Positions 1-7,615 of a stretch of 64,000 nt of DNA are shown here, piece after piece. The stretch covers positions 2,464,501 to 2,528,500 of the forward strand of contig NZ_CP012184.1 of the NCBI RefSeq assembly GCF_001420995.1, given 5' to 3'. The stretch's first letter is position 1. Every line of letters starts with the position of its first letter. The position numbers and the translations under genes are program-made. The notes below the pieces were generated by a model. The model saw only the letters and a list, made by a program, of their open reading frames with translations, made no database searches and was not told where the DNA came from. Origin of the DNA: Pseudonocardia sp. EC080619-01 (GTDB taxonomy: Bacteria > Actinomycetota > Actinomycetes > Mycobacteriales > Pseudonocardiaceae).

Positions 1-578
1 GGGAGCAGGTCGACCAGCCCCTGCGTGCGGGTACCCCCGGGAGAGAGCACGTTGATCCGGTACCGGCGTTCACCGGCGCCGTGGGCGAACCCGCGAACCA
101 GGTTGCGGATCGCAGCCTTGGTCGCCCCGTACACGGGCAGGTAGGACTCGGGCCGTGAGACCGCCGTCGATCCGGTCAGGATGATCGACGCCCCGGGCGA
201 GAGCAGCGGCAGCGCCTTCTGCACGGTGAACAGCGAGCCCTTCACGTTGGTGGTGAACATCGCGTCGAACTGCTCCTCGGTGATCTCGCCCAGCGGCGCC
301 ACGATCCCGATCCCGGCGTTGGCGACCAGGACGTCGATCCGGCCCGCCTGCTCGGCGACCGTGGCGTAGAGCGCATCGAGGTCGTCGAGCCGACCCACGT
401 CGCAGCGGATCCCGGTCACCCCGGGACCGAGCTCGGCCACGACCTCGTCGAGCTGCTCCTGCCGGCGGCCGACGACGAACACCCGCGCCCCCTCGGCACG
501 GAAGGCCCGCGCGATCGCCAGCCCGATACCCGCGTTCGCACCGGTCACGACCGCGACCTTGTTCTCCAGAACCGGCAT
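1..578 (-). CDS. Short-chain dehydrogenase/reductase (C-terminus cut by window edge)
   Basis: A classical SDR oxidoreductase that would use NAD(P)H on an unknown carbonyl or alcohol. The 192 visible residues carry the nucleotide-binding TGANAGIG motif (12-19), NAG (87-89), Asn111, and the catalytic Ser137, Tyr150 and Lys154 in the YGATK context. About 50 C-terminal residues lie outside the window. ATG at 578 is preceded by AGGAG with six bases between. Upstream on the same strand lies a TetR gene, and the promoter is packed with inverted copies of a site that also occurs at the tetR promoter, so repression by that TetR is likely. Family assignment is firm; substrate unknown. Confidence 0.93.
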   Translation of the reverse strand, partial: MPVLENKVAVVTGANAGIGLAIARAFRAEGARVFVVGRRQEQLDEVVAELGPGVTGIRCDVGRLDDLDALYATVAEQAGRIDVLVANAGIGIVAPLGEITEEQFDAMFTTNVKGSLFTVQKALPLLSPGASIILTGSTAVSRPESYLPVYGATKAAIRNLVRGFAHGAGERRYRINVLSPGGTRTQGLVDLL

Positions 579-594
579 GGTGACTCCTGACCAA

Positions 595-646
595 GTTGTT
601 GACTGATCCGTCCATAACACTGGATATGGACCATTCGGTCAACAAC
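595..646 (-). promoter_or_regulatory. SDR promoter with paired TetR operator sites
   Basis: An imperfect inverted repeat has 21-base arms (595-615 and 626-646; 17 of 21 positions pair) around a 10-base spacer. On the minus strand the right arm supplies a -35 TTGACC, followed by 17 bases and a -10 TGTTAT, so repressor binding would cover the core promoter. Each arm contains one copy of a 16-base site, TGGACCATTCGGTCAA at 627-642 and its inverted relative at 599-614. The same site recurs at 1294-1309. Confidence 0.75.
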
Positions 647-683
647 AAGGCCGGTGTCGTGGCTCACGACCACCCGGGGAAGC

Positions 684-1274
684 TCAGGGCGTGGGCAGCA
701 GCCCGTGGAGCAGGGTCTCGGCCATGGCCGACAGGACGGCCGGGTCCTGGCCGACCCGGCCGAGGACGAGCAGGCCGAGCTGGCCGGCGAGCACTGCGTG
801 GGCGGTCTCGTCCGGGTCGACCCGGGCTGCGACATCGCCCTCGCGCTGCGCCCGCCGTACCGCCTCGGCCAGCAGCGTGGTGGTCGCCGCGTAGCTGCGC
901 CGGGCCTCGGTGGCCACCTCCGGGGTGCTGACGGACAGCTCCATCGCCGTGTTGGCGAGCAGGCAGCCGCGCCGGGCCTCCGTCCCGCCGGGGTCGCGCA
1001 GCGGGCCGGTCACGAAGCCGCGGATCACGTCGAGAGCGCGGTCGGCCTGGTCGAGCCAGGCTCGCAGCATCCGGTCGTTGGCCTCGTCGTACTCGCGCAG
1101 CACCCGCAGGAACAGGCTCTGCTTGTCCCCGAAGGCCCCGTACAGACTCCCCTTGCCGAGCCCGCTGGCCGCCAGGAGATCGTCGAGCGAGGTCCCCGCG
1201 TACCCGTTGTCCCAGAACGCGGCCTGCACGGACGACAGGACGCGCACCTCGTCGAACTGGCGTGGACGTGGCAT
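684..1274 (-). CDS. TetR/AcrR-family transcriptional regulator
   Basis: A 196-residue ligand-responsive repressor. The N-terminal helix-turn-helix spans about residues 10-55, with the characteristic GKGSLYGAFGDKQSLF recognition-helix region. The rest is a variable ligand-binding domain. The start at 1274 is leaderless: TAGCCT ends six bases before ATG, with TGGACC 17 bases further up. It is transcribed towards the SDR gene, with a separate promoter between them. Palindromic sites at both promoters share sequence, suggesting autoregulation and control of the SDR. The inducer cannot be read from sequence. Confidence 0.93.
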   Translation of the reverse strand: MPRPRQFDEVRVLSSVQAAFWDNGYAGTSLDDLLAASGLGKGSLYGAFGDKQSLFLRVLREYDEANDRMLRAWLDQADRALDVIRGFVTGPLRDPGGTEARRGCLLANTAMELSVSTPEVATEARRSYAATTTLLAEAVRRAQREGDVAARVDPDETAHAVLAGQLGLLVLGRVGQDPAVLSAMAETLLHGLLPTP

Positions 1275-1280
1275 GGGCCG

Positions 1281-1309
1281 AGGCTAGTCATAGTGGACCG
1301 ACCGGTCCA
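1281..1309 (-). promoter_or_regulatory. tetR promoter and autoregulatory operator
   Basis: On the minus strand TGGACC (1309-1304), 17 bases, TAGCCT (1286-1281), then six bases to the ATG. A near-perfect 16-base palindrome TGGACCGACCGGTCCA (1294-1309, 7 of 8 pairs) covers the -35 box. It matches the two sites at the SDR promoter under a consensus TGGACSnnnCRGTCmA. Confidence 0.65.
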
Positions 1310-1449
1310 GCACCGCACCGGAGAGCCCGCCGGATACGCGACGTTGCCGATGCGGGAACCACTCCACCGGCGCAAACCTCGTACGGCGACACGACCGGCC
1401 CGCCGGGCAGCGGCGACGGCCGGCGATGCGGCTCCGCCGGAGGTCAGCC

Positions 1450-2367
1450 ATGCGCACGAGCCTGTTCACCTACTTCCACGACAGCCCCGGACCGTCGCCG
1501 GTCGACGACTACGTCCGCGACCTCCGTGCGGCCCGCGACGAGGGGTTCGGCCAGGCCTGGACCGTCCAGCTCCCCTGGGATCCGGACGCCCTGGTCACCC
1601 TGGGGATCGCGCTGCGGGAGATCGACGGGATGACGCTCGGCACCGGGGTGCAGCCGATCCAGCTGCGGCAGCCGATGGCACTCGCCCAGTCGGCGCTCAC
1701 GCTGAACCTCGTCGGCGGCGGCCGCTTCCGCCTCGGCATCGGGCTGACCCACGCCCTGATCTGCGACGGCATGTGGGGCGTGCCGTGGGACCGGCCCCTC
1801 CGGCGCATCACCGAGTACCTCGACGGCCTCCTGCCCCTGCTGGCCGGTGACCGGGCGGACGTGACCGGGGAGCTGTACACGACCCGCGGCACGGTCGCCC
1901 TCGCCGGCGCCACCGCCCCGCCGGTGTACCTGGCCGCGCTGGGACCGCAGATGCTCCGCGTCGCCGGCCGGCGTACGGCGGGCACGATCACCTTCCTGAC
2001 CGGTCCACGGACGCTGGCCGGCCACGTGGTGCCCACGGTGCGGGCCGCTGCGGCCGAGGTGGGCCGCGAGGCCGAGGTCGTCGCGGCGCTGCCGGTCTGC
2101 GTCACCGACGACGCCGCCAAGGCCCGGGAGCTGGCCGCCGAGACCTACGCCCTGTACGGCGACCTGCCGTCCTACCGGGCGATGCTCGACCGGGAGGGCG
2201 TCGAGGGCCCGGCGGACGTGGCGATCGTCGGTGACGAGGACGAGGTCGGCAGCCGCCTGGACGAGCTCGGCGACGCCGGGGTCGCCGAGCTCGCCGCGCA
2301 CGTCTTCGGCCCGGGTGACGAGGAACGCGCCCGCACCCGCGCGCTGCTGCTGAGCAGGGCCGCATAG
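1450..2367 (+). CDS. LLM-class F420-dependent oxidoreductase
   Basis: A 305-residue luciferase-like monooxygenase-fold protein of the F420-dependent oxidoreductase group, predicted to transfer hydride between reduced F420 (or FMN) and an unknown substrate. It has the beta-barrel motif pattern of the family (a GTGVQPIQLRQP stretch, a GRFRLGIGLTH strand, a late SRLDELGDAGV helix). ATG at 1450 was chosen over an in-frame ATG 24 bases upstream because GGAGG precedes it at good spacing. It converges on the prolyl oligopeptidase gene with four bases between stops. Divergent from tetR, it could share that regulator, though no second TetR site was seen beyond 1309. Confidence 0.87.
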   Translation: MRTSLFTYFHDSPGPSPVDDYVRDLRAARDEGFGQAWTVQLPWDPDALVTLGIALREIDGMTLGTGVQPIQLRQPMALAQSALTLNLVGGGRFRLGIGLTHALICDGMWGVPWDRPLRRITEYLDGLLPLLAGDRADVTGELYTTRGTVALAGATAPPVYLAALGPQMLRVAGRRTAGTITFLTGPRTLAGHVVPTVRAAAAEVGREAEVVAALPVCVTDDAAKARELAAETYALYGDLPSYRAMLDREGVEGPADVAIVGDEDEVGSRLDELGDAGVAELAAHVFGPGDEERARTRALLLSRAA

Positions 2368-2371
2368 CGGG

Positions 2372-4276
2372 TCAGACCGTGGTCGACGACCGTCCGCCCA
2401 GGTGGCGGGCCAGGAAGCGTTCGAGCGTCCCGTACAGCTCGATGTTGCTGTCCGGGTTGACGAACCAGTGCCCCTCGGTCTCGTTCAGCAGATACTCGAC
2501 CTCGGCCCCGCGGGAGCGGAGCGCGTCGGCGATGCGGTCGGAATGACGCCGGGCCACGCGGACGTCGTTGGCGCCGTGGATCAGCAGCACCGGTGCGGTG
2601 ATGTCGTCGACCCGGCTGACGGGCGAGCGGGAGAGCATGTCGGCCTCCTGGCGGGGGTCGTCCGCGTCGCCGATGTAGCGACCGTAGGAGTTCCGGACGC
2701 TGCGGCGGGCCGCGGGGATCACGGAACGGACCAGGTCCGCCAGGTCGGACATGCCGGTGTAGCTCGCCGCGGCGGCGAACCGGTCCGGGGTGAAGGCGGC
2801 CCCGACCAGCGCCGCGTAGCCGCCGTAGGAGCAGCCGTAGATCGCGACCCGGGCGGGGTCGCTGTAGCCCTGCGCGATCGCCCAGTCGACGGCGTCGATC
2901 AGGTCGTCGTGCATGCGCCCGGCGAACTCGCCGATCGCGGCCCGGGTGAAGGCCCCGCCGTACCCGGTGGAGCCGCGGAAGTTCACCTGCAGCACGGCGT
3001 AGCCGCGGTTGGCCAGCAGCTGCACCTCCGGGTCGTAGCACCAGCTGTCGCGGTACCACGGGCCGCCGTGCACCAGCAGCACCGTGGGCAGGCCGCTGGG
3101 TTCCACTCCGACCGGCAGGGTCAGGTGGCACGGCAGGCGCAGCCCGTCGCGGGCGGTGACGGTGACCGGGGTGACCGGGGCCAGGTCGGCCGGGTCGAGG
3201 TGCGGGTACGGCCGGAACAGGCGGCGTGCCTGCCCCGTCGCGTGGTCGTAGAACCAGGTGACGCCGGGGTCGCGGTCGTGGGTGAAGTCGACGACCCACC
3301 GCTGCGCGCCGGCGTCGCACGACACGTGGCCCAGGTCGCCGTCGGACAGCTCCGCCAGCCGCGGCAGCACCTCCGCGAAGTGCGGGTCGAGGGCGTGGAC
3401 GTCCTGGCGCTCGCCGAGGTAGCGGGCCCCGAGCAGCTCACCGGTACCCGGGTGCAGGATCAGCGAGGACGGGAACCGCGGGTCGGCCTCCGGACGGGGC
3501 GTGTCCAGGTCGAACACGGGGTGGGAGTCCACTCCGGTCTCCTCGCCCGTCGCCAGGTCGAGACGGGCCAGGCGGGTGCGGTCCGAGCCGCGCGCCGAGC
3601 CGATCCACAATCCGCTCCCGTCCGGGGTGGGTGCGATCGGGGAGACGCCGAGGAGGAGGTCGGTGAAGCGGGCGATCGGGGTGGGGTCGCCGTCCGCCCA
3701 CTCCGACAGGACGTGGTCACCGTTCTCCTCCATCGTGAAGACGAGCAGCCGGTCGACGGTGCGGAGCCAGATGAGGACGTCGCCGGGATTCTCCGCGACC
3801 AGGGTCAGCCCGCCGGTCGCGAGATCGAGCTCGTAGAGATCGGCCAGCTCGGGACGACGCCTGTTCAGCTGCACGAACGCCGTGCCCGGCCGGTCCGGCG
3901 GCAGCTGTGTGCCGAGCAGGCGCACCCCCTCGAAGGGCGTCAGGTCGGCCGTGGGCTCGTCGGGGCGCTCCGGGTCCGCGCGGTGCAGGTGCCAGTTCTC
4001 GTCGCCGTCGGTGTCCTGCTGGAAGAGCAGGTACCGGCCGTCGGCGGACCAGAAGAAGGTGTCGACGTTGCGCCGGGTGTCGGAGGTGATGCGCCGGGCG
4101 CCGTGGTCGTCGCCGGGGGTGGACCAGTCGGAGTCCACGTCGCGGACGAACACGTTGAGGCGCTCCCGCCACGGGGCGAGGTAGGCGACCTTCGTCCCGT
4201 CCGGGGACAGCAGGGCGCGGCTGCGGGTGGGCGGGCCGAAGAACTCCTCGACGGTGATCAGCTTCGGAAGGGGCAT
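2372..4276 (-). CDS. S9-family prolyl oligopeptidase
   Basis: A 634-residue serine peptidase of the prolyl oligopeptidase/acylaminoacyl-peptidase family. Residues about 1-360 form the beta-propeller that filters short peptides, and about 375-634 the alpha/beta-hydrolase domain. The triad is visible: Ser483 in GCSYGGY, Asp571 in HGANDVRVA, His603 in TEGHWF. An oxyanion HGGPWY motif lies near 403. There is no signal peptide, so it acts in the cytoplasm. The ATG has GGAGG upstream. Its promoter has the 19-base spacer and dyad of MerR-activated genes, and the next gene upstream encodes a MerR regulator. A small peptide or peptide-like toxin is a plausible inducer (inference). Confidence 0.94.
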   Translation of the reverse strand: MPLPKLITVEEFFGPPTRSRALLSPDGTKVAYLAPWRERLNVFVRDVDSDWSTPGDDHGARRITSDTRRNVDTFFWSADGRYLLFQQDTDGDENWHLHRADPERPDEPTADLTPFEGVRLLGTQLPPDRPGTAFVQLNRRRPELADLYELDLATGGLTLVAENPGDVLIWLRTVDRLLVFTMEENGDHVLSEWADGDPTPIARFTDLLLGVSPIAPTPDGSGLWIGSARGSDRTRLARLDLATGEETGVDSHPVFDLDTPRPEADPRFPSSLILHPGTGELLGARYLGERQDVHALDPHFAEVLPRLAELSDGDLGHVSCDAGAQRWVVDFTHDRDPGVTWFYDHATGQARRLFRPYPHLDPADLAPVTPVTVTARDGLRLPCHLTLPVGVEPSGLPTVLLVHGGPWYRDSWCYDPEVQLLANRGYAVLQVNFRGSTGYGGAFTRAAIGEFAGRMHDDLIDAVDWAIAQGYSDPARVAIYGCSYGGYAALVGAAFTPDRFAAAASYTGMSDLADLVRSVIPAARRSVRNSYGRYIGDADDPRQEADMLSRSPVSRVDDITAPVLLIHGANDVRVARRHSDRIADALRSRGAEVEYLLNETEGHWFVNPDSNIELYGTLERFLARHLGGRSSTTV

Positions 4277-4315
4277 GACGTGGCCTCCGGGTGCGACGGG
4301 TGCGGGTCGTCCCCG

Positions 4316-4346
4316 ACTCCACGCCCCGACGTCGCGTCGGGCTCAA
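4316..4346 (-). promoter_or_regulatory. MerR-type promoter with 19-bp spacer and dyad
   Basis: On the minus strand TTGAGC (4346-4341), exactly 19 bases, then TGGAGT (4321-4316), 39 bases before the peptidase ATG. A palindrome CCCGACGCGACGTCGGG (4341-4325; 7-base arms, 3-base centre) fills most of the spacer. Overlong spacers with a central dyad are the hallmark of promoters that MerR-family proteins distort into activity. The cognate regulator is probably the gene just upstream. Confidence 0.72.
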
Positions 4347-4386
4347 GCCCGCCCGGGGATGATCCGGGTCACACCGTCGTCGCCGG

Positions 4387-5118
4387 TCAGCCCTCGTCGA
4401 CCTCGGCCAGCCGCTGCTGGACCCGGCGCAGGACGCGGTGCTGCACGGGCCGGAGCGTCTGCTCGTTCAGCTCCTCCATCAGCGCGGTCACGCGCGTGCC
4501 GAGCGGGGGCAGGCCCGCCAGCCGCGCCGTCACCGGCCCCAGGTACGCCACCAGGTCGTCGACCAGCGCGGTGATCTCGTCGTCCCCGGTGTCCGGTCCG
4601 AGCGCGTAGAAGCGCGCCGTCAGCGGTGCGGGCGCGGCCAGGCCGTCGCCGAACAGGGCGGTGAACCCGGCCGGCCCGTCCGTGCCGAGCAGGTGACCGG
4701 CCAGGACGAGCTGCTCGTGCTCGAAGCGGGCCATGTCCGCCGGCGTGCCCTCCCCGGGGGCCGACCGCCATGCCGACAGCTCCGGGGGCAGGTCGGGTGG
4801 GGCACCGCTGCTGCGCAGCGCAGCGATGTCGGCCCGGCGGGCGGTGAGCCGCTCGATGTCGGCGGCGGCCCGGCGATCGAGCTCGTCGAGCAGTTCCTCC
4901 GCGGCCGCCGGGTCGTCGAGCACACCGGGCAGCGCGGACAGGGGGATCCCGAGCGCCGCCATCCGCGTGATGCGCAGGAGCCGGACGAGGTGCCCGACGT
5001 CGTAGTGCCGGTAGCCGCCGGCCGAGCGCGGAGGCTCGGGCAGCAGGCCGATCTGGTGGTAGTGGCGCAACGTGCGGACGGTGACACCGGCCAGGTCGGC
5101 GAGCTCGCTGCTGAGCAC
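4387..5118 (-). CDS. MerR-family transcriptional regulator
   Basis: A 243-residue regulator. The N-terminal winged helix carries VTVRTLRHYHQIGLLPEPPR and a YRHYD wing (about residues 12-45), followed by the long dimerisation helix (about 75-110). A helical effector domain of about 130 residues follows, with no cysteine pattern typical of metal sensors, so an organic ligand is more likely. GTG at 5118 has AAGGAGG seven bases upstream. It is co-directional with the prolyl oligopeptidase, whose promoter carries the expected MerR dyad. TipA-like regulators are of similar size, but the effector domain cannot be assigned from sequence alone. Confidence 0.92.
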   Translation of the reverse strand: MLSSELADLAGVTVRTLRHYHQIGLLPEPPRSAGGYRHYDVGHLVRLLRITRMAALGIPLSALPGVLDDPAAAEELLDELDRRAAADIERLTARRADIAALRSSGAPPDLPPELSAWRSAPGEGTPADMARFEHEQLVLAGHLLGTDGPAGFTALFGDGLAAPAPLTARFYALGPDTGDDEITALVDDLVAYLGPVTARLAGLPPLGTRVTALMEELNEQTLRPVQHRVLRRVQQRLAEVDEG

Positions 5119-5193
5119 CGCGACCTCCTTCCGACTCCGGACAGCAGAGGACGACAGTAGAACGACGGCCCCGGCGGCGACGACACCGCAGCG

Positions 5194-5451
5194 CTACGCG
5201 CTGCGCCCGTCCAGCCGGAGCGGCTCACCGCCGTTGTAGCGGTCGGCGACGGCGTCCGGGCCCTTGGTGATCAGCTGTGCGAGGTTCGCCGCGTGGCCGT
5301 GCCCGAGCCCGTGGTCGGACTTCAGCCAGGCGATGATCTCCCCGGCCTTCGCGGTGGCGAGCCCCCGCTCCTGCGCGAGGTCGAGGAACGCGCGCGGGGT
5401 GATGCCGGTCTGCGCCTCGGCGTTGTCGAGGTAGGTCTGGAATCCGCTCAT
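5194..5451 (-). CDS. DUF4287-domain protein
   Basis: An 85-residue protein whose whole length matches the DUF4287 pattern: FQTYLDNAEAQTG at the N-terminus, a KAGEIIAWLKSDHGLGHGHA core (residues about 35-54) and a final NGG. Members are small cytoplasmic proteins of unknown function, often linked to DUF5655 proteins. No such partner is fused or adjacent here. The gene sits alone between merR and the DUF418 gene. Confidence 0.86.
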   Translation of the reverse strand: MSGFQTYLDNAEAQTGITPRAFLDLAQERGLATAKAGEIIAWLKSDHGLGHGHAANLAQLITKGPDAVADRYNGGEPLRLDGRSA

Positions 5452-5504
5452 ACCGATACAGACCGGACGCGCCCCGGGATCTCATCGGCGTCCGGCCAGT
5501 GAGA

Positions 5505-6611
5505 TCACCGACGGCGGAGCGGCTGCCGCTGCCAGTAGGTGGCCGAACGCAGCACCCACTCGACCGGTCCGAACCGGAACCGGCGCAGCCACCACCGGCT
5601 CGCGACGAGCAGCAGGGCGAAGATCGCCAGGGCGATCGCGAGCGTCCCGAGTGTCGGCACACGGTCCACGAGTCCGGCCGCCGGGAAGATCAGCAGGCAC
5701 AGCCAGCCCTGCGCGAGGTAGTTCGTCAGCGCCGTCCGCCCGGCCGGGACGACGACGCCGAGCATCCGCCGTCCGATGCCCGTCCGGTGCAGCAGGAGCA
5801 GTCCCGCGACGTACGCGGCGACGAACGCCGGTGCCGTCAGCAGGGACAGGCCCCGTGCCACCGCGGCGGCCGGGTCGAGCCCGCCCTCGACGGGCGCGAG
5901 CACGGACGGCACCGCACCGGGCACCCCGACCACGAGCCCCGTCACCAGGACCGTCCACAGTGCCGCATCGGTCGGTTCGCGCCGGTGCAGCAGGCCACGT
6001 CTGCCCGCCGCGAGTCCGAACAGGACCAGGGCGAGGTAGTCCGGCAGCGAGAGCAGGGTCGTCGGCAGCTCGGCGAGCCGGTCGGCGAGGAGATTGCCGG
6101 GCGGCGCCGGCACGGGCTCGGCGGGGACGTCGGCCCCGGAGGTGAGCAACGCCGTCGCGCCGTAGAACGCCGCGACCGCGAGCAGCAGGATCACCCCGGC
6201 CCGGACCGCGTTGCCCGTGCTGATCCGGCGCATCGCGACCGTGATCGCCCCGGCCACGGCGTAGACGGCGAGCACGTCGTGCGTGAGCCCCAGCAGGAGC
6301 AGCACGGCCATCCGGCGCCCGAGCCGGCGCACCGTCGTGCGTCCGGTGCCGGACCGTTCGAACTGCGTCGCGATGCCGTACCCGAACAGGAACGCGAACA
6401 GCATGTGGAACTTGTCGACGAGGAACAGGCGGCGGACGTCCCGCACCAGTTCGTCGATCGGTGCCGTGCCGGGCACCGTCTCGGCGACGGACCAGATGTT
6501 CACGAGCACGATGCCCAGCAAGGCGACCCCGCGCAGGACGTCCAGCACGACGACGCGGTGTGCGCCGGTGACGAGGGGATCGGGCGGGACGCGGTCGGTG
6601 CCAGTACCCAC
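5505..6611 (-). CDS. DUF418-family membrane protein
   Basis: A 368-residue polytopic membrane protein. It begins with the typical VLDVLRGVALLGIVLVNI segment and has about nine further hydrophobic helices. The C-terminal third holds the DUF418 signature region with GRTALTNYLAQGW and a final RFRFGPVEWVLRS. The family is thought to include small-molecule or acyl-transfer membrane proteins, but no biochemical role is established. GTG at 6611 follows GGAGG at short spacing. Upstream in-frame codons were rejected because they encode arginine-rich, non-family sequence. Confidence 0.85.
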   Translation of the reverse strand: MGTGTDRVPPDPLVTGAHRVVVLDVLRGVALLGIVLVNIWSVAETVPGTAPIDELVRDVRRLFLVDKFHMLFAFLFGYGIATQFERSGTGRTTVRRLGRRMAVLLLLGLTHDVLAVYAVAGAITVAMRRISTGNAVRAGVILLLAVAAFYGATALLTSGADVPAEPVPAPPGNLLADRLAELPTTLLSLPDYLALVLFGLAAGRRGLLHRREPTDAALWTVLVTGLVVGVPGAVPSVLAPVEGGLDPAAAVARGLSLLTAPAFVAAYVAGLLLLHRTGIGRRMLGVVVPAGRTALTNYLAQGWLCLLIFPAAGLVDRVPTLGTLAIALAIFALLLVASRWWLRRFRFGPVEWVLRSATYWQRQPLRRR

Positions 6612-6765
6612 GAGCCTCCAGGTGCCCGTCGCGGTCGATGATCGACACCGTCTCGTGCGTCGCCCTGGTGGAAACACGGGGATCCGGATCTCACCCGTCC
6701 GTGTGGGCAGCCGGGCGACGGTCCATGATCGTGCATGGTCCTCGGTCCACGGAGAGGAGGCACCG

Positions 6766-7596
6766 ATGCCGCTCACCGCGGCCCAGTCCGCCCTCCTCGC
6801 GGCCTGGCTCCCCGGCGCCGAGCTCGTGCACGACCACAGCTGGGGCCTCGCCGGGACGACGGTCCTGCAGCTGCGCCACGCCGGGCGCGAGCACATCGTG
6901 AAGGCCGGCGACGACGCCGACACCCACATCGTCCGCGAGCTGCGCGCCCACCGCAGGTGGCTGGGCCCGCTGCGCGGCCACGTCCCGGCTCTCCTGCACG
7001 CCGACGACGACGCCCGGCTGCTCGTCACCCGGTACCTGCCCGGCAGGCTCGTCGAGGGCGACCCGTCCGAACACGACCCCGGTACCTACCGCCAGGCCGG
7101 ACGGCTCCTGGCGCTGCTGCACGACCAGCCGTCCGTCGTCGACCCCGGGTACGAGGCGCGGATGCGGGACCGCTCGCTCGCACACCTCTCCCGCCCGCAC
7201 CGGATCGCGCCGTCGACCGCGGACCGGCTGCGGTCCGAGATCGCGTCCTGGCCGGACGGCCCGGCGACCCTCGTCCCGACCCACGGCGACTGGCAGCCAC
7301 GGAACTGGCTGGTGCACGACGGCGTCGTCGCCGTGATCGACCTCGGGCGGGCGGACCTGCGCCCCGCGGCCACCGACCTGGTCCGGCTGGCCGCGCAGCA
7401 GTTCCGCGGGCACCCGGAGCGGGAACGCGCCTTCCTCGACGGCTACGGCGCCGACCCGCGGGAACCGGCCGCCTGGCGGCGGGAGCAGGTGCGCGAGGCG
7501 GTCGCCACGGCCGTCTGGGCGTACGGGATCGGGGACGAGCCGTTCGAGCGCCAGGGCCACCGCATGGTGGCCGAGGCGCTCGACGGCACCGGCTGA
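6766..7596 (+). CDS. Aminoglycoside-phosphotransferase-family kinase
   Basis: A 276-residue protein-kinase-fold phosphotransferase. The Brenner motif HGDWQPRNW (about 172-180) holds the catalytic Asp and Asn. The following VIDLGRADL supplies the metal-binding Asp. An N-lobe Lys lies in HIVKAGDD. The substrate could be an aminoglycoside, a sugar or another hydroxyl compound; the family is too broad to choose. ATG at 6766 has GAGAGGAGG upstream, while the longer in-frame reading has none. It converges on the peptidase-like gene at 7616, about 20 bases away. Confidence 0.88.
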   Translation: MPLTAAQSALLAAWLPGAELVHDHSWGLAGTTVLQLRHAGREHIVKAGDDADTHIVRELRAHRRWLGPLRGHVPALLHADDDARLLVTRYLPGRLVEGDPSEHDPGTYRQAGRLLALLHDQPSVVDPGYEARMRDRSLAHLSRPHRIAPSTADRLRSEIASWPDGPATLVPTHGDWQPRNWLVHDGVVAVIDLGRADLRPAATDLVRLAAQQFRGHPERERAFLDGYGADPREPAAWRREQVREAVATAVWAYGIGDEPFERQGHRMVAEALDGTG

Positions 7597-7615
7597 ACCG
7601 GCAGGTCCGTGCCCG

